NCBI GenBank assembly: GCA_900074885.1
Contig: FJUW01000042.1
Coordinates: 462,015-526,014, forward strand
Reading direction: 5' to 3'
Source: Rhynchosporium graminicola
Taxonomy: Eukaryota; Ascomycota; Leotiomycetes; Helotiales; Ploettnerulaceae
DNA: 64,000 nt
Part shown: positions 23,080 to 34,619 of the stretch, piece by piece
How the letters are laid out: each line of letters opens with the position of its first letter
Numbering within the stretch: the first letter of the stretch is position 1
The notes under the pieces: generated by a model
The model's database searches: none
Seen by the model: only the letters and a program-made list of their open reading frames with translations
Told to the model about the DNA's origin: nothing
Program-made: the position numbers and the translations under genes

Positions 23080-26000
23080 ATATAGTATTATTATAGAGTA
23101 TAATTAGAGGATTATCCTTAGTAATAAATTTTCGATACTAGTAACTATAATAGTTTATTATCCTCTAAGTAACTATAGTTATCTATTCCGTTTTCCTAAG
23201 ACTTAATCTACTAATTTAGTTTACGTAGAAGTCTAGGTTTACTTAAGTTAATAGTATAGAAGTCTCTAAGCTTATATAGAGTACTTATTAAGTTAGAAGT
23301 ATTATACTAAGTTAGGTCCGAGTTATAGTTTAGCTAGCTAACTTAATACTTCAGATTATCTCTTAGGAGCTATATAGTAAGTATATCTTATAACTCTTAC
23401 TCTTCTTATATAGCGATAACCTCTAGAGGTAAGTTTAGTAGCTTCTAGCTTAGTAATAAGTCGTCCGGGTCCTTAAAGAGTAATTCGAGGGTAAATATAT
23501 TGTATATAGAAGATCTAGGGAGTAAATCTAGCTTATAGGAGTATCCGATCTTAGCTAGGACTTAGTATAATCCTACTTAGAGGCTAGATAGCTTCTTACT
23601 TAGCTAGTAATTCTTAAGGTTCCTTATAGAGAGAAATACCTTATCTCTAACTTCCTAATCGATATTACGCTATTTCAAGTTAGTTATAGCGCTTATCTTC
23701 TACTAAATAGCTAGTATATTAGCTTTTATAACCTCGATAGCGGATTTAGTACGTTTAGCTAAGGATTTAGTATTAGTATAGTTAAGCTTCTCTTATAGTA
23801 TTAATATAATAAGTTACTTCTAATCCTAGCTATTCCGTAGTAATATATTATATTTAAGAGTATATAGCGCTATACTAATAGAATCGTAAAGTAAGGTTAC
23901 TTAAACGTAGTCTATTATTAGTAGCAGTTCGCCCTAATTACTCTAGTAGTAATTAATAAAAGGTCTAAGGTATTAGTTAATATACTAGTTTATAATCTCT
24001 ATTTATCTATTAGTTTACTAGTAAAAGGAGATAGAGAGCTTAACTTTAACTCTAATTATATAATAAAACTCTTACTAAAAGGATAAGATAAACTAAGCTC
24101 TTTAGTTAGATATAATTAACTTAAGAGTATATCCGAAACGATATATCTATTAGATAAATAATATTACTATCCCGCGAGTATCGATATTATAGTAGTATAA
24201 TATCGATATAGAGTTCTTCCTTAGGTAGTTGATAAATACTAGTATCTTATTAAACTTTTAGTTATTAAGCAGGAAGTCCTTAAAATCTATAGCTAAGTAC
24301 TATATAAAGTAGCTAGGTACTAATAATAGATAGAGGAATCCTTATTATTTCGTCTGCTTCGGATAAGAGTAGTAATAGAGGTAGTAATTATAAGTATATT
24401 ATTTTATATCTAATACGAGTTCTTTCTAGTAATAACAGGTAGAAATTATTTCAGTAGTCTTATAAGTATTTAGATAAGTAGAGGAAACTTAATCATAGAC
24501 TTCGCTAATTAAATAGGTATATAGCAGAGTATAGCGTTATACGTATAGATAACTATTATAAAGTAGTAAACTATTATTAATAGTATAGCTACTTTCTAAT
24601 ATATTCTATTTATTAGAAGAAGATTCTTAGTTAGATTAATATAGTTTCTCGATTAAATTAAAGGAGTTATATATAAGTTCCGGTAGTATATTAGTCCTTA
24701 GCGATATTAGGTATATATAACTAATTTAATCGATATAATATTTAGCTAGTTCTATATTAATCCTAGAGTCTAAGCGGTTTAGAGGTAATAAAACCCGAGA
24801 TCTATTATCCTATTTCTATTATTCCTATATCCTTAGGTCTTATTCCCTATAGCTAAGGATATTAGCTTTAGTATTATCTCTACTAAGCGTATATATAATT
24901 TAGAAGTTAAATTCGGAAAGGAATTCTATTTATCTAGCTTACTTATTAGTTAGGACCTTAGTAGTTATAAAGTATTCTAATAATCGATAGTCTATATATA
25001 CGCTAGTATAGTATTATAGAGATATAAGTTCCGGTCTCTATTTCCGGAAAGACTTTTTAATAATATATAATTCCTTATTATAGATCTTCTAGTTTAGTTC
25101 GTATCTATTAAGAATATAAGAGTAGAATCTAATTAGATACTACTAGTTATCTTTATATAATTAGAAGATAACTCTAGCTATTATACTATTAGAAGTATTA
25201 GTTTCTAGTTTAATCTATAATTCAGGGTCGAAATAGTATAGTTTCTATACTAATAGTAGCTATTAATATAAATTATCGAAGGACTTCTTATAATCGTTAG
25301 TGAAATTCTATAGTACTATAAGCTTAATAAGTATTAAGAGAGGTTTAGTAACAAGATCGAAATTCCGAATAAATTAATAGTAGAAACTATAGAATCCTAA
25401 GAAAGATTTTATAGCTATTACTATTTCAGGGTACTTCTAGTCTACTAATAGTATTACCTTCTCAGGATCTGGCTCGATTCTATTAGTAGTAATAATATAT
25501 CTAAGGTATTTAGTCCGAGTAATATAGAATTCGCTTTTCTTAATATCTATCTAAAGTCCGATATATATTAAGCGTTATAATACTAATTTAATATATTCTT
25601 TATATTCCTAGAGCGTTTCCGAGTATATAAGAATATTATCTAGGTAAGCTATATAGAAGTCGTCTAGGTAATCTAATAGTATATTATTTATATATTATTA
25701 GTACGTAGATCTATTATAGAGCTTAAAAAGTAGTACTTTATATTTATAGGATCCGAAGCGAGTTCGGAAGGTAATATACTCCTTTGATTCGGGGTCTATA
25801 TAGATATAGTTAAAAACTACTCGGATATTAAGTTTAATAAAAATTACTACTTTAGATATATAAGTTAAGAGCTTATTAATCCTAGGTATTAGATATAAAT
25901 CCTTTCGAGTGATTATATTAAGCTTATAATAGTTAATATAAAAGTATAATCCTCTATTAGCTTTCTTAACGAATAATATAAGTAATACGAAAGGACTTTA

Positions 26001-26873
26001 GCTAGATTCGATAAATCCCTTATCTAGGTTCTCTATAAAGTACTTCTTAGTTACTTATAATTCGTCTATAGATTACTAATATAAGGGCGAATATATATTA
26101 AGTAATAGTTCTTCTAGAATAATTTTATAATCGTATAAGCGATATAGTAGAAGAATATTAGAATCCCGCTTAGAGAAAGCCTCCTTAAGAGTATAGTATT
26201 ATTCTAGTAGCTTTTCGGCTATAAGTCGCTTAGTATTAGGATCCTTAGGGAAGTTATTATTTAGATAGTCTTATAAAAGGTAGTCTATCTTATAGATACT
26301 AATAAAGAATAATTTAAAGCTTTTATATTTTATATTAAAATAAAAAGCTATAATACTAATTTAGTAAATCGGAACTAGTTTCCAGATCCTCGGAGGTTAA
26401 AAAGAGTACTTATAGTAGAGTTTCGGCGCAGGTACTTTTCTCGATAAATTCGGAGCGGAAAAGGGTTCGGATTCCTTAGTAATAAGCGGAAATAAGTTAA
26501 ATAATAAGGATAATATATTAATATACTATATCGCTACTATTTAGTATAATTAGCGTTAGTCTAGCTAGTTTATAGCTAAGTCCTAAGTATTAGTATCGAT
26601 TTAGTAAGATCGATTAATACTAAGTTTACGAGGCGATAGAGTTATAATTATCTTCTTATCGTATCAGAAGGTAGCTAGATATCGTTCTAGCTATAGTAGC
26701 TTATAGTAGAGCGTATCTAGCTTAACTTAGAATCGTTATATCTATTTAATACTAATAATTATATCTTATTATCCTAAATCGAGAAGAATAAAAAAGTAGT
26801 TATAAATACGCTTACTATTAATAGAAAAGTATAAATATATAAAATAAGTAATATAGGTTCTGACGGACTATTA
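23060..26873 (-). pseudogene. Pol remnant of element E (chromodomain to protease side)
   Basis: Reverse-strand counterpart of D pol. The chromodomain region lies about 23,200-23,400, integrase about 23,800-24,500, RNase H about 24,850-25,200 and reverse transcriptase about 25,630-26,050, with the active-site box at about 25632-25652 reading YLDN as in D. The sequence stops between protease and reverse transcriptase, at the Copia insertion point 26874, and resumes at 34862. Confidence 0.82.
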
Positions 26874-26878
26874 GAAAC

Positions 26879-27115
26879 TATTTAAAGGAATATCCTTATT
26901 CTTGTATACTTATAAGGATAAGGGTAATATTCACAGAGGAATTAGACGCTAATAAGTTAGACTATTATCTTTATTAAGTAACTTAACTACTTAAGTATAA
27001 TAAGACTATATCTATAATATATCCCGAATATTCTTTAATATCCGGGCCTATATACTAGCTCTAGTCCCGATTAGGTTATTATATAATACTATACTGAATA
27101 CTAACTATTCTAACA
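26879..27115 (-). repeat. 3' LTR of element F (237 bp)
   Basis: Ends ctattctaaca and is followed by the reversed polypurine tract ctccccctta. Mate of 34620-34856. Confidence 0.92.
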
Positions 27116-27523
27116 CTCCCCCTTAGAGTATATTACGATTACCTTATTACTTATAAGTCCTTAATAAGTCCTATTTAGCCTTTAAACCTTTTAAATACTA
27201 CTCGTTCGAGTAGCTTTATTATTCTATTAGCGACTATTTCTACTATTAGGATATAATCGACTTTAAAGCTCCTAGTTTCCGCTAAGTCGCGTATAAAGTA
27301 ATAAGCGATATCGATATGCTTCGAGCGTTCGTTTAAGTAAGCGTTCTTAGTTAAGGCAATTACTCCTTAGTTATCTCCGAATATCTATACTAGTCTAGAG
27401 TCTTCCCTAATAAAATAGGAGTATCTTAGATCTTATAGTACTTATATAAACTATTAGCTTTACTTTATATAGTTCATAAGTACTATATATTCTGATTCGC
27501 AGCTCGATATAGTAATAGAGCGC
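27116..27523 (-). pseudogene. Copia RNase H / Pol C-terminus of element F
   Basis: The minus-strand frame shows SSCESEYIVL, IFGDNxGVIALTKNAYLNER and SKHIDIAYYFIRD, which are the signatures of the C-terminal RNase H of Ty1/Copia polyproteins, followed by a tail that ends near the polypurine tract. The frame is cut at 27524 by the LTR of element G. The acidic D of the GDN block is still visible. Stops are of RIP type. Confidence 0.88.
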
Positions 27524-27758
27524 TATGACGCTTGCTCTAGAAAGGTCTTAAAACTATATAAGTAATAAGATCTTATATTATTATAAATATAAAGTAGTAA
27601 GAATAACTTAAGAATATAAAACTAAGGAGTGAAGAAGTAGAGAGAGAAGGGAAGTATATATATGAAAAGGGGCCCCTAAACTCTACTCGTGTAATCTCGC
27701 TTAGCAGTAAGTGTTTCCACTAATAGGGAGAGACCTCTAAACCTAACTAGTTATTATA
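27524..27758 (-). repeat. 3' LTR of element G (235 bp)
   Basis: Starts TATGACGCTTGCTCTAG, ends GTTATTATA, and is followed by the reversed polypurine tract (ctctcccctctg). Confidence 0.92.
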
Positions 27759-29058
27759 CTACTCTCCCCTCTGAAAAAAGCTCGCCCTCGAGCGTTAGTC
27801 TATTTCCTTATTACTATTAAGGTAATCGTAATTATTAATTCTATCGTAGAAAGCTTTTAGCTAATAAGGTAGTATAGCAGGAGGTCTAGCTTACGTTAGG
27901 TTATTAAGGTGGAATTATTATAGCTTAGCGGGAGCGTATTTAATATCTATAGCGTTATACTATATGAGATCGATATCTTAATTTAACTAGGAAACTTAGT
28001 ATAAGAGGCTATTACGCTACTTACGGCACGTAAGTATATCTTCGATCTCCTATTTATTATTACTAGTAATATTAATAAGTAGTAGTAGTAATAAGGTTTA
28101 TCCTAGTAAGAGGTCGTTTAGATACTTCTATAGCTTAGTAGCAGGGAATACGTTATATACTTTTATACTAGTAGGGAGCTCTAGATAATAAGAGCTTCTA
28201 ACCTTTTCAATTATATAGAAAGGTCCGTTAGTCAGGAAGTCGAGTTTTTTACTAAGTCGAGTACTTATAAAGTAGCGTATATCTAGCTAGATAAGGTTAT
28301 CTATAGTAAAGTCGACTTTATAGCGTAAGTAATTATAAGATTAAGATATCTTAGCTTATATATATTAGAAGCTTAATTAAGTAGTAATCTAAGCGTCGCG
28401 CAGACGATTAGCGTAATCTAGAGCTTACTAAGTATTTAACTTATTAGTAAGCGTAGTAGAGTTAGGTAAGTCTTTCTAATTCTAATTAACACGAGGTATA
28501 TATCTATAAACGACTTTAAAGAGTAAGAGACCTCTAAGGGATTCGTAAGGAAGAGTTATCTAAGCGTAATCTATAATAAGTAAGAATTCCGACTAGTTAT
28601 CTTAATAGTAAGAGATAAAAGGTTATAATCTGCGTTAGAGATATTAGTTATAGATCTCTATTTAGTTATTTATTTACGAGTAGTCTACTGCAGAAAGCTA
28701 TCTTTTAGTACTAAGAATCGTAATAACTATAGTCTAAAAACAGGAAACGAATTAAGGCCCTCTATTAGAGGTAATTATTAATAGAGCTCCGAAATAGTAG
28801 TATACGTAGTATAAGTAAAGCTTTATAAGGTCGCGCGTATTAGAGGTCTTTCGGTATAGAATACTAATTACTTATTTACTAAAATAGTTAATAAATACGA
28901 GAACGTTATTATAGCTATATTTATCGCGGTTAAAACTATAGTAGTCGACTATAATATACTCCTATAGACGTAATAGTATAAGTAGAGGTTAGAGGAGGCC
29001 CGGTTTCTTATCGCGCGGTACTTGAATTCGTTAGTAAGTATAATAGTTATAGTAGTAC
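27759..29058 (-). pseudogene. Pol 3' part of element G (integrase and tail)
   Basis: Reverse-strand counterpart of A 2796-4095. It contains the chromodomain-like tail, the GPY/F segment (about 28,110-28,290) and the integrase core (about 28,760-28,960). Broken at 29058 by element H. Confidence 0.82.
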
Positions 29059-29260
29059 TGTGACAGCGCATGGTATACGTGGCAGATACGGGCCAGTATC
29101 GGTGCCTTAGGCATACCCTCCTTATATATATAGAAGGTGCAGACTCCTTCAGAGCTCTATATCTTTCTGTTTCCTTCGTACTAGATTATATAAGATCGCT
29201 CTTAGCTTTCCTACTTATTTATTCTTACTTATATACTGCCTTAAGTCTTATATCGTTATA
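29059..29260 (+). repeat. 5' LTR of element H (202 bp)
   Basis: Starts TGTGACAGCGC and ends TCGTTATA. From about 29172 to the end it matches the family 2 LTR. The first part is unrelated to it. A TATA-like run is at about 29121-29132 and ATCTTTCTGTTT at 29161-29172. A 64-codon open frame covers the LTR but is not regarded as a gene. Confidence 0.92.
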
Positions 29261-29262
29261 TT

Positions 29263-29274
29263 AAATAGAAAGAT
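29263..29274 (+). promoter_or_regulatory. Putative self-priming primer-binding site of element H
   Basis: AAATAGAAAGAT lies 2 nt after the LTR and is the reverse complement of 29161-29172 at 11 of 12 positions. The single mismatch is explained by one CA to TA change. Compared with D, both arms carry a matching change (A to G here, T to C in the LTR), so the pairing is conserved by covariation. Confidence 0.6.
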
Positions 29275-29630
29275 TAAGACCGCCGGGGATAGTATTAAAT
29301 AATATCTCACCTAGAAAACTCGATTCGGACGTACGACTTCGACTATTAGGAAGCTCTTCGCTAAGTTATCTCTACTTACCTTAGATTTTTATACTTCGGA
29401 ATCATACGGAAATAGTTAGTACTATTAATTACGAATTCGATAGTTAGGTTTTCAAAAGAGCTAAGATTCTAGAGATCTCTCGGATAGCTAGGAATTTGAA
29501 CGTAATTTAGCCTCAGAAGCACTAGTATTACTGCGAAGTTACTCTCGGATACTTCGAAACTCGTTCTTTCGTGCGTACGAAGTAAAATAGCAGATGAATT
29601 TTAAGTAGAAACTTCCTTATAAGCCTTAAT

Positions 29631-30000
29631 ATTTATTATCCCCTTACTTGACTTTAACCTTCCGAAAGTAGCTCTAATAGCGAAAAACCTTACTTTTAAG
29701 CTAGGATAAAGTAGCTTATTACCTTAGCGGAAATTACCGGAATCCGACTTATAACTCCTATACCCCGGTATAATTTATCCCCTTTAGCAGAATCGATCTC
29801 CTTCTACTAGAAAATATTTATTATCCTCTTACTTAACTTTAACCTCCTGAAAGTAGCTCTAATAGCGAAAAACCTTACTTTTAAGCTAAGACGAAGTAGC
29901 TTATTACTTTAGCGGAAATTACCGGAATCCGACTCGTAACCCTTATACCCCGGTATAATTTATCCTCTTTAGTAGAATCGATTTCTCTCTACTAGAACTT
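29631..30000 (+). repeat. 185-bp tandem duplication inside element H
   Basis: Units 29631-29815 and 29816-30000 are clearly homologous with scattered RIP-type differences. The complete copy H2 has only one unit (about 38,090-38,275). The unit shows no coding frame. Confidence 0.85.
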
Positions 30001-30414
30001 TTAATTTAATACTTTCTATATCTACTTAATAAAGATATCTGACTCTTCTTAATCTTTTAGCTTCTTTAGAATTCGATTTGGACTTTCGTTTCTTTCGTAA
30101 CCTTTAAGTGTTTTAATCACTTGCTTAGCCTCGCTTATTTAGTAAAACTCGGTATTATAATTACCGGAGATTACGTTTCCCTTTATAGAAGAGATAATCT
30201 CGATACTGAATTATTATCTACGGTTTCGGTTTAATAGAAATTTGGAAGGTTATCTTAATATTTAACTGCGTTTTATACTTACTTATTTCCTTAGTTACTT
30301 CGATTCTTTAAGGCTCGAGGGCGAGCCTTTATCTTAGAAGGGGGTAATATGATAGCGCATAGTATACGTAGCAGATACGGGCTAGTATCGGTGCCTTAGG
30401 CATACCCTCCTTAT

Positions 30415-30415
30415 N
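30415..30415. other. Assembly gap (single N) inside element G/H
   Basis: Left of the N, the 3' LTR of H stops after 67 of 202 bp. Right of the N, element G resumes at a position corresponding to A base 1592, while it was left at A base about 2796. So about 1.2 kb of G and about 135 bp of H are absent. Confidence 0.88.
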
Positions 30416-33400
30416 TTAATACTATAGTAAGTCGTTAGAGTAGATCAGAATATCGTCTAGATATACTATATAAAAGTCGTCTAAGTAGTCGAATAAGACG
30501 TTATTCATATATCGCTAGTATATCGCAGGGCCGTTAGTCAGATCGAAAGGGAGTACCTTACACTTATATATACTATAATAGGTCCGGAAGGTCGTATACT
30601 CTTCAGAGGCTAGATCTATTCGAATTCGGTAGAACGCCTAGCGAATATCTAGTTTAGTAAATATCTTAGTAGTAGAGATTCTAGCTAGCGTTTTATTAAT
30701 TAATAGTAATAGATATTAATCCTTCCTCGTGAGGTTATTAAGTGTACGAAAGTCGATACAGAATCTTAGACTTCTATTAGCTTTCTTAACGAAAAGAATA
30801 GGTATAGCGTATAGTACTTAAGAAGGTTTAATAAAACCTTTAGCTAAGTTATTAGTAATATACGCTTTAACGACTTCAAGTTCTTCAGCTGATATCTTAT
30901 ATAAGAGGGAGTATTTAAGGCTCTTCTTAGCCCCTTCCTTAAGCTTAATTCGGTAATCGTATAAGCGATAAGAAAGGAGAATATCGCTAGCTTCTTTAGA
31001 AAAGATATATGCCTACTAGCTATACTCGTAAGGGATCTATAGTTCTAAATCTAATTCGCTTAAGCTAATAGTAAATTACTAAGCAGTTTTACGATATTCC
31101 GTAAGGTCGATAATTAAAGATATAATAGTAGTATTATGTTACTAAACTGCGATTCGGTCGTTAAGAAGCTTATCTATCTCGTGAAGGGTAGTAGAGAAGA
31201 TCTTATTATTAGAAGACTTCTAGCGTTTATATAAGAGATAGAAGGCTAGGCTACTAATTATATAAATCTCTAGCGCAGGAGGCTCTAGAAGAGGTCTAAG
31301 TATACGAGGTGATCTTAGTCGCTTCCGAAATATCGTAGTAGCTATATTTATACTTTGAGTAGCTTCTATTAAGTCGCGAGACGATATTCCGAGTAACTAT
31401 TAATCTATAGTATAAATTATATAAGCGTAATCTTATACGTAAGTCTTTAATATAGAGACTTCTAATTAGAGTTAAAGTAAAGATTCACGCGGGATATAAG
31501 CGATAATATCGCTAAATCGTACGCACTTCGGCCGTATATTAATAGCTTCTCTAGAGTATAAAGACTTCTCTTTACTACTATATTCTTATTCTTAAGATAA
31601 TAAAAACTTAGGCTTATCGTATCTATAATAAGTAGTATAAACGCCGGAGAAATAGTCCTAACTGATCAGTAGTAGTAATAGAAGGTTAGTTACCTATAGA
31701 ATACTCTCTAAGGGAGAGTTTTAGATGTTTTTATAGCTATAAGTCTCCCTAGAAGTACGCTTCTGAGCTAGTAATAGTCGTTTAATAATAAAGATAGAGT
31801 TAATAACAGCTCGAATATTAATAGGAGAGTTAGCTACGCTTCGCTATTCCTCGTATGCTTCTTAGAACTAATTAAGGTATTCGTTTCGTTCGTTAGCGTC
31901 GTGTTAGTAGCGCTAGTAGGTATAGTATTTATATAAGTCCTTAATCTCGATCGGAGAGCTATAAACGTTACTAGGAGGAGTATATAATAGCTAAATGATC
32001 TGTTATTTAGAGGTATCTAAGAGTACTTAATATTCCGAAAGCTAGGAACTTCAGAGTATAATACTATAGTTTCCGAGAGTAGTAATAAGAAAAGGGGTAA
32101 ATACCTGAACGCGACGATCTACTATTAAATTAAGTATCGTATAGTAACTAATAGTACTACTATTAACGCTATTAAAGCCTTTAATAGGAATTACGTTTAG
32201 TAGAAAGTGAATTAAAGGTTTTAAGAAGAAAGAAAGAGATTTAAGAAAAGAATAATTAATAAAATAATATCTATTAGCTCTAGAATCGAGAAGTACGAGT
32301 AGCTTATACGAGAGTCTATTCTTAGTAAGAGTAGCACGTATAGTAAATAATTAACTACTAAGAAGCTTTATAAGGTTAAGATATCGTATATCTTATATAC
32401 TACTTAGGAAGGAGTCTTTCCCTAAGCGTAGTCTTTTACTAGCGGTTTAATATACTCCTAGGTATCGTTATACGTTTCTTCGTTATTATTATCTTCTAGC
32501 TCGCTATTAACGTCGTTATTAGCGTTAATTGCGTTAATTCGATACGGAGTATTAGGTCGAGCTAACGATAAGCGTAAGTATAAGGTAAGCGTAAAGTAAC
32601 AAGGAGTATTCGCTAGCGATTATGCACGAGGCGTATTATTTCGTATAGAGTATAGTACTTATTTACTAGTTATACTAGTATTCTCGGGCGTAGGAAGACT
32701 AATTTGCGGATAAGAAGAGGAGTTAGTACTATAGCGCTAGGAGGAGGTATTTATAGAGCGTTCCCGAGTCGCGCTAGCCTTAGCTAAAGACTCGGAATAG
32801 TAGGTCTTTTTAATGAATTAACCTTAGTCTTTAGCTTATATAGCCTTAACGCATTCTTCTAGTATCCTTAACGTTTAGTACTATTAGAAGAGCTATTTCC
32901 GTAGCTATATAGGTAGCTTCTCCTATAAGTCTATTTTCAGAGTCGATTAATCGTTTACTCTAGCTTTACGAGCTAGCATACGAAACTTATAGTAGAATAT
33001 CTAGAAGGTCTACTTATAATCTATCTTTAACGCGGAGTAGCTAGCTCTTATAGTTTATTAGTCGTATAGATTAGATAAGAAGGAGATAAGTTAAGTAATT
33101 ATATCAAGTGAATCGATTATACTGCTTTCTTTATTATATTCTAGTTCTAAGAATAAGGGTTCTAGGTAGGTTCTAGCTATTCTTTCTATTTAGTTAAGTA
33201 ACTAATCTTTATAGTAATCTTCGTCGATAAAGTAACTAGAGTAGCGCCGGAGAGTATTACGTATCTGCACTTCCTAGAGTTTTAGAGAGTAGTCGATTCT
33301 ATTAGAGAGCTTATTTAGAAGGTTCGGTATCTTCTCTATACGCGTAGCGTATAATATTAACGATATTCCTCCGGTAGATTATTCTCGACGACGATTATTA

Positions 33401-34004
33401 GGCGTAAGAGTAGTATTATCTTCTTTAATTAATAGTAATAGTATTATACGCGATTAAACGTTATTAAACGATATAGACTTAGTAGAGCGCTAGGTAATTA
33501 ACTAGCGTAGTTCTAGGAACTCGTCCTATAACTAGCGTAGTTCTATAGATAGGTTAGCGTTTAATTATCTCTCCTCCGCGAGCTTCCTTTCTGCCTCTTA
33601 TAGCTAGTGAGTATAGTCTTCCTATGAGTTACTTATAGTTACTATTAATATAGGGGTATTATTAGGGAGGTTTAGCGACTCGGTGAGTTTATTAATTATA
33701 ATAGGAGTTAGGGAGCTTAACTCGGACGAGGTGTTATCGCGAGTACTCTCTACTATAGAGAGAGGTAGGTTATAGCGAGTATTACAAGTCGCTAAAGAAT
33801 AGGAAGTAGAGGGAGTCGGAGAACTAGTAGTCGATTTATCGGACTTAAGTTGCTTCGGTTTAGGTACTATTCTTTAAGTTTATACTTAGTATAGGCCTTC
33901 TCCGTATAGCGTAGTCTCTTGCGTTTAGTAGCTCTAGGTATAGAGGTATGATATAAGTAGATATTTACTATCTTCCTAGACGTAAGTAAAAGAGTTATAG
34001 ATAA
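30416..34004 (-). pseudogene. Gag and reverse transcriptase remnant of element G
   Basis: Reverse-strand counterpart of A 1-1592 plus the upstream gag found in B. The reverse transcriptase box VYLDDILIYS is intact at about 30440-30470. RIP stops are present, but CpA and TpG are more frequent than in A and B. The region from about 31,430 to 34,004 covers the gag gene and leader. Confidence 0.82.
33993..34002 (-). promoter_or_regulatory. Putative self-priming primer-binding site of element G
   Basis: On the minus strand ATCTATAACT lies 2 nt after the 5' LTR and is complementary (10/10) to the LTR 10-mer at 34095-34104. The LTR 10-mer sits about 35-40 nt downstream of the TATA-like run. The same pair occurs in the other family 1 copies (for example LTR site 4231-4240 in A). 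Confidence 0.55.
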
Positions 34005-34239
34005 TATAACGCTTACTCTAGAAAGGTCTTAAAACTACCTAAGTAATAAGAAATTATATTACTATAAATATAAAGTAATAAGAATCACTTAAGAATCTAT
34101 AACTAAGGAGTGAAGAAGTAGAGAGAGAATAGAAGTATATATATGAAAAGGGGCCCCTAAACTCTACTCGTGTAATCTCGCTTAGTAGTAAGTGTTTCTA
34201 CTAATAGGGAGAGACTTCCAAACCTGACCAGTCGTCACA
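34005..34239 (-). repeat. 5' LTR of element G (235 bp)
   Basis: Starts TATAACGCTTACTCTAG and ends GTCGTCACA. Borders the Copia leader of F at 34240. Confidence 0.92.
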
Positions 34240-34389
34240 GTTTCCTCTGAAGTCTACGAGTCGTGCGGTTATTTTTATAAGGAATAGTCTTTCTTATTAT
34301 CCTCGGATTATTATTATAGATCTTCCTCTAGAGTCTACGAGTCGTATAGTTAGTATTAAAAGCTTTCTTACTTATAGCTCTCTAGTTAT

Positions 34390-34589
34390 TATTAGCGCTC
34401 TTATATAGCTCTTTAGTCTTCTTACTTTAACTAGAATACCTCTATCTTATATATTAGGGATTTTAATCGATCGCCTTACTTTCGTCGATTATTAGTACTC
34501 TTATTTAGCCCTTTAGTCTTCTTATATTAACTAGAATACCCTTATCTTACTTATTAGGGCTTAAATCGATCGCTTTACTTTCGTCGATT
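34390..34589 (-). repeat. Two 100-bp tandem repeats in the Copia F leader
   Basis: 34390-34489 and 34490-34589 are two direct copies (both start tattag..ctcttat and end ttcgtcgatt) directly inside the 5' LTR of F. They lie between the primer-binding site and the expected gag start. No coding frame. Confidence 0.8.
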
Positions 34590-34607
34590 CGAAGTTATAT
34601 CCTGCTA

Positions 34608-34619
34608 GAGCTTATAACT
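34608..34619 (-). promoter_or_regulatory. Putative half-tRNA primer-binding site of Copia F
   Basis: On the minus strand AGTTATAAGCTC follows the 5' LTR directly. With one TG to TA change undone it resembles the complement of the initiator-tRNA anticodon arm (TTATGAGC). Ty5 and Drosophila copia are known to prime from such an internal tRNA fragment. Recognition is from memory of the tRNA arm only. Confidence 0.4.

Larger units (their letters stand above)
29059..30414 (+). mobile_element. Element H: non-autonomous LTR element in G, cut by gap
   Basis: The 5' LTR is 29059-29260 (202 bp), followed by 1,087 bp of interior with no gag or pol homology, a purine tract (agaagggggtaa) and the first 67 bp of the 3' LTR (30348-30414) up to the N. 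The same family is complete at 36975-38833. The interior contains a 185-bp tandem duplication. It probably depends on proteins of the D/E family, whose distal LTR part and primer-binding region it shares. Confidence 0.85.
27524..34239 (-). mobile_element. Element G: family 1 chromovirus (minus strand), host of H
   Basis: LTRs of 235 bp at 27524-27758 and 34005-34239, with pol and gag between, interrupted by H and by an assembly gap (N at 30415). It is the least mutated family 1 copy: its reverse transcriptase box still reads YLDD (30447-30467), whereas A reads YLDN. Flanks are AGCGC on the left and GTTTC on the right, so there is no target-site duplication. Confidence 0.9.

Noticed and set aside
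29070..29264. 64-codon ORF through the LTR of H (also at 38628-38822) as an LTR-encoded gene
   Set aside because: The frame covers promoter, TATA-like run and terminus of the LTR, and the third copy (36975-37176) does not keep it. Near-identity of LTRs explains the repetition.
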